A stretch of DNA of 13,140 bases, taken from contig PKYZ01000772.1 of NCBI GenBank assembly GCA_003132865.1, positions 330-13,469 of the forward strand. Direction: 5' to 3'. Shown here in pieces: positions 7,807-13,140 of this stretch. The stretch is from Bryobacterales bacterium. GTDB lineage: Bacteria > Acidobacteriota > Terriglobia > Bryobacterales > Bryobacteraceae. The notes beneath the pieces are model-generated. The model searched no databases and was not told the DNA's origin. It saw only the letters and a program-made list of their open reading frames with translations. The translations under genes and the position numbers were made by a program. Each line of letters begins with the position of its first letter. Within the stretch, counting starts at the first letter, position 1.

Positions 7807-9885
7807 CTACTCGCTGAGCATCTCCTTAACCAGCCGATCTGCCCCATACAACTTGCGCAGCGCTTCCGTCATGCCTGCGGTGTGCACCGCCACGGCGCGA
7901 TTGGTAGTGCCGTCGTACACAAAGTCGCCGACCAACGATTCGATGTTGCCATCGAAGATCAGCCCCACAATGTCGGCGTTCCGATTGATCACCGGCGAGC
8001 CGGAATTGCCGCCAATAATGTCATTGGTGGTCACGAAATCGAGCGGCGTCGCGAGGTCCAGCTTGTCGCGGTTTTCCTTATAGCGCGACGGCAGATAGAA
8101 CGGCCCTTCGAAATCGAAACTGGTGGCCCGGTCGAAAAGACCGTAGAACGTAGTCTTGTAGGGCGCTTGGGTGCCGTTCATGGGATAACCCTTCACCTGT
8201 CCATAGGAGAGCCGCAAGGTGAACGTGGCATCCGGATAGGTGGTCTTGCCGTAAGCCGCGAAGCGCGCCTTACCCAACTTTTCGCCGGCCTGCTGCTCCA
8301 CGCTTTGCACATTGTCTTCCTGCCACTTGATCATTTCGCGCCGCAGGGGATCGAGCTTTCGCTGCAGCACGATCATGGGATCGGTGGAAGCCGCCACGGC
8401 CGCCTCGCCCCCTTCCACGAGCTGTTTGCGGACAGCCGGGTCGGCCATCTTGGTCCCGTTCACCAACGCCGTGGCCGCTTCCTTCGGCGAGCGGCCGTCG
8501 AGCACGATCTTCAGAAATGGATCGTCCGGTCCCAGTTCGGCCACGTCCGCTTCCAGCGCGCCGGTCATGCGCGCGATCTCCATCGCCGGATAGGTGGGCG
8601 CAGGCGAGAACAATCGTTGCCTTAGCGATTCCAATTCCGCTTCGTGATACCCGGCCAGCCGCACGCCGTCCGGCTTCTTGATTTCGGCCACATAGTCCAC
8701 GATGGTCGCGGCGGTGCCGCCGAGCTGCGAATCGGTGCTGCGGAAGATCTGCTGCTTCACCCGCGAAGCCTCTTTTCGGGTGGCTTCGGCGATGGCATCC
8801 CAGGCGCCGCCGTAAGCCTGTTTCCACTCGGGATTGGCCATCACCTTAGCCTTGAATTCTTCTTCATCCCGACGCTTCTTGTCCATCACGTTCTTGTCAA
8901 GCAAGCCCTTGTAGCGGCCTTCAAAAGCCTTCACGCCATTTTGCAGACCGAAGATGTTGGAGGCAACCTGGCGCTCCTGCTCCGCACCCTGCGCGCCATA
9001 CTGCTCAAGCACCGCAATCCGGTGCTTGAGCAGCTTCAGGACGATCGGCTCGATATAGTCGCGCTCAAACTCGAGCTGCGCCACTGTATCCGAGCGTTGC
9101 GTATTGCCGGGATGTCCGGGCACGAACACCAGTTCGTTGCCGCCGGCCCCCTTGGGATTCCACTTCAAATAATCCTTCGTGTCGATCGGCTTGCCGTTTT
9201 CATAGACGCGGAACAGCGCCATATCCAGGTCGTATCGCGGATAAGTGAAATTGTCCGGGTCCCCGCCGAAGAAGGCGGCTTGGTCCTCCGGCGCGAACAC
9301 CAGCCGCACATCGGTGTACTTCTTATAGCGGTAGAGCCAGTATTCGCCGCCTTGGTACAGCGTCACCACGTCGGAACGCAAGCCGGTCTTCTGCAGGCTC
9401 TCGCGCTCCATGTCGGCGATCGCCGCTTTGCGCTTGGCGAATTCTTCCTCGGGCGTCTTGGCGCCCTTGAGCGCCGCCAGCACCGCCTGCGTGACGTTCT
9501 CCATCGACATCAGCACGTTCACTTCCAGGTCCGGCGACTTCATCTCTTCTTCGGGCGTGGCCGCGTAGAATCCGCTCTTGACGTAGTCGTGCTCGGCCGT
9601 GGAGTTCTTTTGCAGTTGACCGCGCGCCACGTGGTGATTGGTCAGCAGCAGACCATGCGGGCTGACGAACGAGCCGGAGCCGCCGTCATTCAGACGCACA
9701 CAGGAGAGGCGCACATGGTCCAGCCATTGCTGCGTGGGTGTGAAATGATACTTCTCCTCCAATTGCTTGACGGGCGGATTATCGAATGTCCACATGCCCT
9801 CATCGGCGCACATGGGTAGGCAGGCTGCGAGCAGGCCGCAAGACGCAAGAGCCGCGACGTGGCGGCGAAGTTTGGATGTATGCAT
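7807..9885 (-). CDS. S46-family dipeptidyl-peptidase (DPP7-like), exported
   Basis: A serine exopeptidase expected to remove N-terminal dipeptides in the periplasm or at the cell surface. The protein has 692 residues, close to the ~700-720 of characterised S46 enzymes. It has an N-terminal signal (KLRRH, then AALASCGLLAAC). Both a lipobox LAAC (C22) and a type-I site after A27 are possible; the latter leaves DEGMW, the usual start of mature S46 enzymes. The triad is visible: H85 in LLLTNHHV, D221 in the GGDPDNFTYPRYDLD region (D221 by alignment to the family), and S628 in GGNSGSPVIN. Eighteen residues after the serine is G646 (FDGN), the glycine of DPP7-type enzymes; DPP11 has arginine there. 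This suggests hydrophobic rather than acidic P1 preference. I chose the ATG at 9885 because GGAG sits 7 nt upstream (9893-9896), better than a TTG at 9909. The gene is convergent with the HEPN-like gene, 21 nt apart. Confidence 0.95.
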   Translation of the reverse strand: MHTSKLRRHVAALASCGLLAACLPMCADEGMWTFDNPPVKQLEEKYHFTPTQQWLDHVRLSCVRLNDGGSGSFVSPHGLLLTNHHVARGQLQKNSTAEHDYVKSGFYAATPEEEMKSPDLEVNVLMSMENVTQAVLAALKGAKTPEEEFAKRKAAIADMERESLQKTGLRSDVVTLYQGGEYWLYRYKKYTDVRLVFAPEDQAAFFGGDPDNFTYPRYDLDMALFRVYENGKPIDTKDYLKWNPKGAGGNELVFVPGHPGNTQRSDTVAQLEFERDYIEPIVLKLLKHRIAVLEQYGAQGAEQERQVASNIFGLQNGVKAFEGRYKGLLDKNVMDKKRRDEEEFKAKVMANPEWKQAYGGAWDAIAEATRKEASRVKQQIFRSTDSQLGGTAATIVDYVAEIKKPDGVRLAGYHEAELESLRQRLFSPAPTYPAMEIARMTGALEADVAELGPDDPFLKIVLDGRSPKEAATALVNGTKMADPAVRKQLVEGGEAAVAASTDPMIVLQRKLDPLRREMIKWQEDNVQSVEQQAGEKLGKARFAAYGKTTYPDATFTLRLSYGQVKGYPMNGTQAPYKTTFYGLFDRATSFDFEGPFYLPSRYKENRDKLDLATPLDFVTTNDIIGGNSGSPVINRNADIVGLIFDGNIESLVGDFVYDGTTNRAVAVHTAGMTEALRKLYGADRLVKEMLSE

Positions 9886-9915
9886 GGAAAAACTCCGGGT
9901 TTGGATCAAACCCTT

Positions 9916-9921
9916 ATTATA
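9916..9921 (-). promoter_or_regulatory. -10 box for the S46 peptidase
   Basis: On the minus strand this is a perfect TATAAT. It would start transcription near 9909 and leave a leader of about 24 nt that carries the GGAG ribosome site at 9893-9896. No good -35 hexamer is visible near 9939-9944, so the promoter may be weak, activator-dependent or read by another sigma factor. Confidence 0.6.
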
Positions 9922-9965
9922 CGGCTGAAGGCGCGAATGGATAGTTTCGGTAGTGCGGTCTTTGC

Positions 9966-9993
9966 GGGGAGATCGGGTTTTTTTGGGTGGGGG
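9966..9993 (+). other. G-quadruplex motif
   Basis: Four G-runs with short loops are present on the plus strand: GGGG (9966-9969), GGG (9975-9977), GGG (9985-9987) and GGGGG (9989-9993), with loops of 5, 7 and 1 nt. More G-runs follow at 10000-10003, 10008-10010 and around 10021. This meets the usual G3N1-7 rule. It lies just upstream of the -35 region of the S46 promoter, on the opposite strand. Confidence 0.5.
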
Positions 9994-10082
9994 CGGCCCG
10001 GGGCGCTGGGTTTTGCAAGTGGGGGCATTCGGTCACGTGCCGACAATGTTTTCCCGATGCACCTGGTACCACAATAGTCAAA

Positions 10083-10117
10083 CCGTAGAAACTACGGCAG
10101 ATGGCTCCGTAAGGAGC
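10083..10117. repeat. Paired-hairpin palindromic element
   Basis: Two perfect hairpins sit 6 nt apart: CCGTAG (10083-10088), loop AAA, CTACGG (10092-10097), then GCTCC (10104-10108), loop GTAA, GGAGC (10113-10117). It differs in sequence from the GAG-loop hairpins at 414-430 and 3093-3109, so a second class of intergenic repeat is likely. No gene overlaps it and no T-run follows on either strand. Confidence 0.5.
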
Positions 10118-10174
10118 GATACGTGGCGAAGGGAACGGCCCTGGGATTTCGTTCTTGTTTTCATGACGCGGCAC

Positions 10175-10180
10175 TATAAT
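10175..10180 (+). promoter_or_regulatory. -10 box, possible distal promoter of the Ntn hydrolase gene
   Basis: A perfect TATAAT within CACTATAAT, the same 9-mer that lies at the mtaB start. Upstream TTGTTT (10155-10160) is too close (14 nt) to be a good -35. Transcription would start near 10187 and give a leader of about 150 nt before the ATG at 10338. That leader holds a 20-codon frame (10213-10275) and a hairpin at 10251-10266. A second, weaker candidate, GATAAT at 10319-10324, lies directly upstream of the gene. Confidence 0.4.
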
Positions 10181-10250
10181 TTAATCGGAAGGGGTTTCCG
10201 CCGTCTGGGCTAATGGCTAGAACCGCCAATGCCGATAAGGAAGGCAGCGG

Positions 10251-10290
10251 GCCACCGGCTGGTGGCATGGGCTAGGCGAAGGGCCTGCCC
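10251..10290. repeat. Hairpin and degenerate GAG-type palindrome
   Basis: GCCACC (10251-10256), loop GGCT, GGTGGC (10261-10266) is a perfect hairpin. It is followed by AGGC (10274-10277) and GCCT (10283-10286) within GGCGAAGGGCCTGCCCTAC, which looks like a decayed copy of the hairpin and CCCAC-tail element seen at 3093-3114. Together they lie 50-90 nt upstream of the Ntn hydrolase start. Confidence 0.45.
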
Positions 10291-10337
10291 TACGGCGGTT
10301 GCGCTCTGGCCTTGGCGTGATAATATAGGCAGAACCA

Positions 10338-11189
10338 ATGACAATCTGCATTGCGGCGATTTGCGACGACGGCAGGGCAATCGTGGTAGCGGCAGATCGC
10401 ATGTTCACTGCGCCCGCGCCGCTGAATCTGGAATTTGAACCTCCGATCAGCAAGATTGAGAAAATGGGTGGGTGCTGCGTAGCGATGGCGTCCGGTAACA
10501 GCCTGTATGCCGCCGAACTGGCCGAACGCATCAAACAGCACATAAGCCAGCACGGTGGGAAGACGCCCAAGATGCTCCCGACCGCCACATTCGCCAAGGA
10601 TGCATACATCAAACTCCGAAACGAGAAGATACAAGAGCAGATTATCAATCCGTTGCTCGGGCCTGATTTTGCCACTCAGACAGAGAAGGGCGTATCGCTA
10701 CCGACCTACTTGAAGGATCAGGGAGCGATGTATCAGAACGTCGTGATACAGACCAACCAGTTCAATTTAGGCGTCGATATCACACTTGCTGGTTGTGATG
10801 ACAGCGGAAGCCATATCTATTATCTTGGCAATCCTGGTACTGTAGTTGCGTTCGACAAGCTCGGTTATAATGCCATCGGAAGCGGAAGCATACATGCGAT
10901 GGTTGCGTTGCACCTTGGAGGCCAGTCCCCGAAGTCCACCCTGTCAGCGACATTGTTCTCCGTCTATGCCGCCAAGATATCCTCTGAAGTAGCGCCGGGG
11001 GTCGGAGAAGAAACTGAAATAGCAGTTCTGAACAAGGGCGCAAACGTGTGGATGGCTCCACAGAAGTTTATTGATGGACTGAAGGAAATCCGAATAGCTT
11101 CAGTTCAGAAAAATACTCCAGATCTAAGTAAGGTTAAGATACTATATGATGAACAACAGTGCAGCGGCCCTGCAATTCCTAAAGGCTGA
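10338..11189 (+). CDS. Proteasome beta-like Ntn hydrolase, stand-alone
   Basis: The 283-residue product begins MTICIAAICDDG, followed by AIVVAADRM, SKIEKMGGCCVAMASG, a later NPGTVVAFDKLG and then GYNAIGSGSIHA. This order matches the proteasome beta/HslV fold: after Met removal the second residue is the Thr nucleophile, D20 and K39 take the places of the catalytic acid and Lys33, and GSGS is the conserved serine loop. The C-terminal ETEIAVLNKGANVW matches the last strands. Compared with a beta subunit there is an insertion of roughly 50 residues (about 75-125), and no propeptide. No alpha subunit, ATPase or Pup gene is nearby, so it may act alone or as a homo-oligomer, as Anbu-type proteins do. 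Start: ATG at 10338, with no good ribosome site. Base and codon use (several ATA codons, AT-rich 3' end) differ from the left half, which suggests transfer. A penicillin-acylase-type or other Ntn relative is the alternative. Confidence 0.72.
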   Translation: MTICIAAICDDGRAIVVAADRMFTAPAPLNLEFEPPISKIEKMGGCCVAMASGNSLYAAELAERIKQHISQHGGKTPKMLPTATFAKDAYIKLRNEKIQEQIINPLLGPDFATQTEKGVSLPTYLKDQGAMYQNVVIQTNQFNLGVDITLAGCDDSGSHIYYLGNPGTVVAFDKLGYNAIGSGSIHAMVALHLGGQSPKSTLSATLFSVYAAKISSEVAPGVGEETEIAVLNKGANVWMAPQKFIDGLKEIRIASVQKNTPDLSKVKILYDEQQCSGPAIPKG

Positions 11190-11361
11190 GTGGGAGGCCC
11201 AGCGCATCGCCTTCGAGGTAGCGCAGTCTGTGGGACCTCTGTCCGCGCTGACCCCGCAAACCAATTCCAACCAAACCTCTTTCGACCTCAGTTTTAGACC
11301 GGAAGACTCAGCGGTGCCCAAACACGATCCGCGACCCAGGCGTCCATCGCGGGCACGCTAA
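11146..11361 (+). CDS. Small hypothetical protein overlapping the Ntn hydrolase gene
   Basis: A 71-codon frame starts at one of two adjacent ATGs (11146 or 11149) inside the last 44 nt of the Ntn hydrolase gene, in another frame. Its N-terminal third looks helical (AALQFLKAEWEAQRIAFEVAQ); the rest is polar with a basic, proline-rich end. An overlap of 44 nt is longer than usual for coupled genes and the nearest ribosome-like AAGG is too far upstream, so it may be spurious. Its TAA (11359-11361) overlaps the convergent transposase stop. If real, it is a partner of the hydrolase by position only. I recognise no family. Confidence 0.35.
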   Translation: MMNNSAAALQFLKAEWEAQRIAFEVAQSVGPLSALTPQTNSNQTSFDLSFRPEDSAVPKHDPRPRRPSRAR

Positions 11362-12305
11362 GCGGCCACCAAATCGCGGATGTCCCAGACCCGATCCGCG
11401 ATTCCGGCTTCCATTGCAGGCGTCACGCGCAGCGTCCGGTGGACCCGGCAGAAATTATAGAAGGCAAACCAGAGGCAATAGGCGTACCAGAGATTCTCCC
11501 ATTTCTTGCTGAAGGCGTTCGTCAATCGAGTCATGCGGCGCATCCCCATGCGGATCGAAAGATTCTGCCGCTCGATATGGGACGTGCAAATCTTGTCCCT
11601 GTCGGGGTTGCCTATTATCACTACCGGCTTCGCGTCAACCACTTCGGGCGGGCTGTAGCGCCGCTCTCCGTCTGTTGACTCCGCATATGTCTTGATAAGC
11701 ATCGCATAGTCCACGCGATCCCCGAGGGTCGTTTCAATTGAGGACTTGTAAGGCTGAAATCCATCCGTCGTAACCTGGAACCGTTGATTGGTGGTAGCGC
11801 CCCGCAGCCCTTCGATAAAGATATCCGTCGTGGCCTGGTCGCGCCGCCCAAGGGCGAAATTGAGAACCAGTTTGGAATACCGCTCGATTGCCACAAAGCA
11901 ATAGGCGTCGCCGATGCTGTTGTCGTTGGCTTCAAACGGGAACTTGTGGGCCTCTTTTTTGTAAACGTATCCCCAGATCTCATCGCATTGCACGTCCTTC
12001 ACCGGGATGTTCACCAGCAACTTGCCCATGATGCATTCGCAGTTCTTGCCAGCGTGTTCCAGCATGGTGAGCACCGTCCGGGGTTCCACACCGCAGAGGC
12101 GCGCCGTGGAACGCACGCTATTGCCTTCCAGCAGGCAATGCAGGATCGAGACAACCAGGTCTTGCTCTAGGCGAACGTCTTCACCGAAGGGCTTCTCTTG
12201 CGGTTCGGTGAACCGCTTGCCGCACTGCTGGCACTTGTACCGCTGGACTTCGTTGCGGCCCTTACCGGCCTTCACGGCTTCAATTCTGCACGAATGGCAC
12301 GTCAT
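11358..12305 (-). CDS. IS1-like DDE transposase, single ORF
   Basis: A cut-and-paste or copy-type transposase of 315 residues. It has an N-terminal zinc ribbon (C3, C6, C25, C28 in MTCHSC and KCQQCGK), a helix-turn-helix (LLEGNSVRSTARLCGVEPRTV), and an IS1-type catalytic core with D108 (VQCDEIWGYV), D181 (VTTDGFQPY) and E245 (TSHIERQN). The core is followed by the family's RMTRLTNAFSKKWEN and FYNFCRVHRTLRVTPAMEAG. Classical IS1 needs a -1 frameshift between InsA and InsB; here the reading frame is continuous, as in single-ORF IS1 subgroups. I chose the ATG at 12305 because of AAGGAG at 12315-12320 (spacer 9 nt); upstream codons to 12410 read through the leader. All catalytic residues are intact, so it could be active. 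I found no terminal inverted repeats or target duplications. Confidence 0.88.
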   Translation of the reverse strand: MTCHSCRIEAVKAGKGRNEVQRYKCQQCGKRFTEPQEKPFGEDVRLEQDLVVSILHCLLEGNSVRSTARLCGVEPRTVLTMLEHAGKNCECIMGKLLVNIPVKDVQCDEIWGYVYKKEAHKFPFEANDNSIGDAYCFVAIERYSKLVLNFALGRRDQATTDIFIEGLRGATTNQRFQVTTDGFQPYKSSIETTLGDRVDYAMLIKTYAESTDGERRYSPPEVVDAKPVVIIGNPDRDKICTSHIERQNLSIRMGMRRMTRLTNAFSKKWENLWYAYCLWFAFYNFCRVHRTLRVTPAMEAGIADRVWDIRDLVAA

Positions 12306-12388
12306 CTGTGAAATCTCCTTGAGAATGCACAGAAGAAAGCCGATAATGGGGTTGGAGAACCTGTACGGCTTCGGCTGTGCAGTTTTCG

Positions 12389-12425
12389 GCCCCGGTCGGT
12401 GCGTCAACACTGATCGGGGCTTTTT
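12389..12425 (+). terminator. Strong intrinsic terminator, antisense to the transposase leader
   Basis: A 13-bp stem with two G-T pairs joins 12389-12401 to 12408-12420, loop CGTCAA, followed directly by TTTTT (12421-12425). On the plus strand this is a textbook Rho-independent terminator. Nothing on the plus strand immediately upstream encodes a recognised gene; it would end transcripts antisense to the transposase or read-through from the Ntn hydrolase side. On the minus strand the same hairpin would form in the transposase 5' leader, without a T-run after it. Confidence 0.75.
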
Positions 12426-12438
12426 GCTTCATGCTTAT

Positions 12439-12467
12439 ATTATACTAAACCCCCTGTTGAACGTCAA
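12439..12467 (-). promoter_or_regulatory. Sigma70-type promoter of the transposase
   Basis: On the minus strand, TTGACG (12462-12467) and a perfect TATAAT (12439-12444) are separated by 17 nt. Start of transcription would be near 12432, giving a leader of about 127 nt with the hairpin at 12389-12420 and the AAGGAG at 12315-12320. The -35 lies inside the left arm of the 50-bp palindrome. Confidence 0.75.
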
Positions 12468-12498
12468 GCAAAAAGATGCTTGCTTTTCAAAAGGGGGT
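12449..12498. repeat. Imperfect 50-bp palindrome between divergent promoters
   Basis: Two 22-nt arms (12449-12470 and 12477-12498) are inverted copies with 18 of 22 positions matching, around a 6-nt centre AAAAGA. Perfect blocks are ACCCCCT/AGGGGGT at the outer ends, TTGAA/TTCAA in the middle and CAAGCA/TGCTTG inside. A further exact 10-bp inverted repeat links CTTTTTGCTT (12420-12429) to AAGCAAAAAG (12466-12475). It carries the transposase -35 in the left arm and a -35-like TTGCTT in the right arm. It may be an operator, an element end or a transcribed hairpin. Confidence 0.7.
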
Positions 12499-12508
12499 GA
12501 AGTATTAT
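12480..12508 (+). promoter_or_regulatory. Putative promoter of the small basic gene, leaderless
   Basis: TTGCTT (12480-12485) and TATTAT (12503-12508) are 17 nt apart. The predicted start falls at about 12515, the A of the ATG, so the message would be leaderless. This fits the absence of a usable ribosome site: GAGG at 12510-12513 is only 1 nt from the ATG. The -35 match is weak (3 of 6). Confidence 0.45.
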
Positions 12509-12514
12509 TGAGGC

Positions 12515-12709
12515 ATGAGAAGAAAGCGGCTACCCGAAGACATACGGGAGTACTTCGTGAGGATGGGACGGATTGGTGGAAGGCAGGGCGCTCAGGCGCG
12601 CATGGAGAAGGTTAGCCCCGAGCGAAGGCGGGAGATCGCGCGAAACGCGATAGCGGCAAGGTGGGCCAAGCGAAGCGAGGGGTCCGTATCGCATGGCAGA
12701 CCCGTTTGA
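12515..12709 (+). CDS. Small basic Gly/Arg-rich protein
   Basis: A strongly basic protein of 64 residues beginning MRRKRLPEDIREYFVRMG. Two adjacent repeats are visible: RIGGRQGAQARMEKVSP and RRREIARNAIAARWAKR. The ending SPERRREIARxAxxARWAK is a pattern seen in many small uncharacterised proteins of soil bacteria and resembles the KGG-type Gly/Lys-rich family; nucleic-acid binding is plausible but unproven. It is predicted to be transcribed from a leaderless promoter at the palindrome, divergent from the transposase. It overlaps the next gene by 17 nt, so the two form an operon. Whether it binds the palindrome is an open inference. Confidence 0.7.
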   Translation: MRRKRLPEDIREYFVRMGRIGGRQGAQARMEKVSPERRREIARNAIAARWAKRSEGSVSHGRPV

Positions 12710-13140
12710 AAGTTCTAAACTAAAAATCGCGCGGGCAAGGGAACACGTTCAGGATCTTGAACGGCGAATCAGCGGCTTCGTTAAGAACAACCCCTACAAG
12801 TCTGTCGTGGAGGCTGACTCGAAGTCTATAGACAAAATCATTCACAAAATCAAGTTCGTCAAATCCCTGCCACCCATTCTTACCGTCGTCGTCGGGGAAG
12901 CGGCCAATTCCCTCCGGGAGGCGCTCGACAATGCCGGTTACGCTGTTGCCGTTGCCTCTGGACGAATCAAGCCTCGCCACTGTGCCTTTCCCTTCGCGGG
13001 TAGCCTCACTGAGTTTGAAACGAACGCCCTCGGACGGTGTAAGGACATTCCACAGGAAATTGTCGCGCTGTTTGCCCGGTTCAAGCCATACAAGGGAGGA
13101 AACGATCTTCTCTGGGCATTGAACGGGATATGCGTCGCAA
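12693..13140 (+). CDS. Uncharacterised protein, truncated by window edge
   Basis: An ATG at 12693 with GAGGGG (12677-12682, spacer 10 nt) opens a frame that stays open to the window end, 149 codons. It begins MADPFESSKLKIARAREHVQ with a charged helix to about residue 28. EAANSLREALDNAGYAVAVAS and CAFPFAGSLTEFE follow, then KPYKGGNDLLWALNGIC. The arrangement of an N-terminal helical segment, a 'LREALDNAGYAVA' helix and 'FPF...Y(K)GGNDLLWALN' is one I associate with a widespread family of unknown function in soil bacteria. I assign no activity. It overlaps the small basic gene by 17 nt and is likely co-translated with it. The lysine-rich, lower-GC N-terminal half (AAA, AAG, ATA codons) fits an accessory origin. 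Confidence 0.75.
   Translation, partial: MADPFESSKLKIARAREHVQDLERRISGFVKNNPYKSVVEADSKSIDKIIHKIKFVKSLPPILTVVVGEAANSLREALDNAGYAVAVASGRIKPRHCAFPFAGSLTEFETNALGRCKDIPQEIVALFARFKPYKGGNDLLWALNGICVA

Noticed and set aside
8644..9819. Open frame of 391 codons on the plus strand
   Set aside because: It is antisense to the S46 peptidase, which has intact catalytic motifs, signal peptide, ribosome site and promoter.
11240..12500. Terminal inverted repeats and target duplication of the IS1-like element
   Set aside because: The flanks share only a short TTTAG match in the right orientation, and no direct repeat frames the gene, so element borders are not claimed.
1..13140. tRNA, rRNA or CRISPR array
   Set aside because: No cloverleaf with a T-loop pattern, no rRNA-like stretch and no regularly spaced direct repeats were seen.

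Overview
The window looks like chromosomal DNA from an Acidobacteriota member, most likely Solibacter/Bryobacter-like. The evidence is two ~810-residue permeases that each carry two MacB/FtsX-type halves and have no ABC ATPase beside them. This is the layout of the family named 'acidobacterial duplicated orphan permease' (ADOP), which is expanded in that phylum. High GC, a periplasmic S46 dipeptidyl-peptidase and many short GC-rich hairpins between genes fit as well. Taxonomy is an inference from gene content only.

Layout. 1-459: no gene supported, several short hairpins. 460-2919 (-): ADOP permease 1. 2920-3184: divergent intergenic region packed with hairpins. 3185-4510 (+): MtaB-type tRNA methylthiotransferase. 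4525-6942 (+): ADOP permease 2, 14 nt behind mtaB. 6986-7785 (+): a two-gene module, a short uncharacterised protein and a HEPN-like protein, that looks mutated in both genes: a nonsense codon in the first and two compensating frameshifts in the second. 7807-9885 (-): S46 dipeptidyl-peptidase with intact catalytic residues and its own promoter. 9886-10337: intergenic region with a G-quadruplex motif, palindromic repeats and a TATAAT box.

10338 to the right edge is an accessory-looking stretch. It has lower GC, with ATA, TTA and AGA codons that are rare to its left. It holds a stand-alone proteasome-beta-like Ntn hydrolase (10338-11189), a small overlapping ORF, a convergent single-ORF IS1-like transposase (11358-12305, -), and a divergent pair: a small basic protein (12515-12709) and an uncharacterised protein that runs off the window (12693-). 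The transposase and the small basic gene face away from each other across an imperfect 50-bp palindrome whose two arms hold the -35 elements of the two predicted promoters. A strong intrinsic terminator in the transposase leader reads in the antisense direction.

How the genes work together: mtaB and permease 2 may be co-transcribed, but nothing links their functions. The most biologically interesting items are the isolated proteasome-like hydrolase, the palindromic divergent control region and the decaying HEPN-type module.
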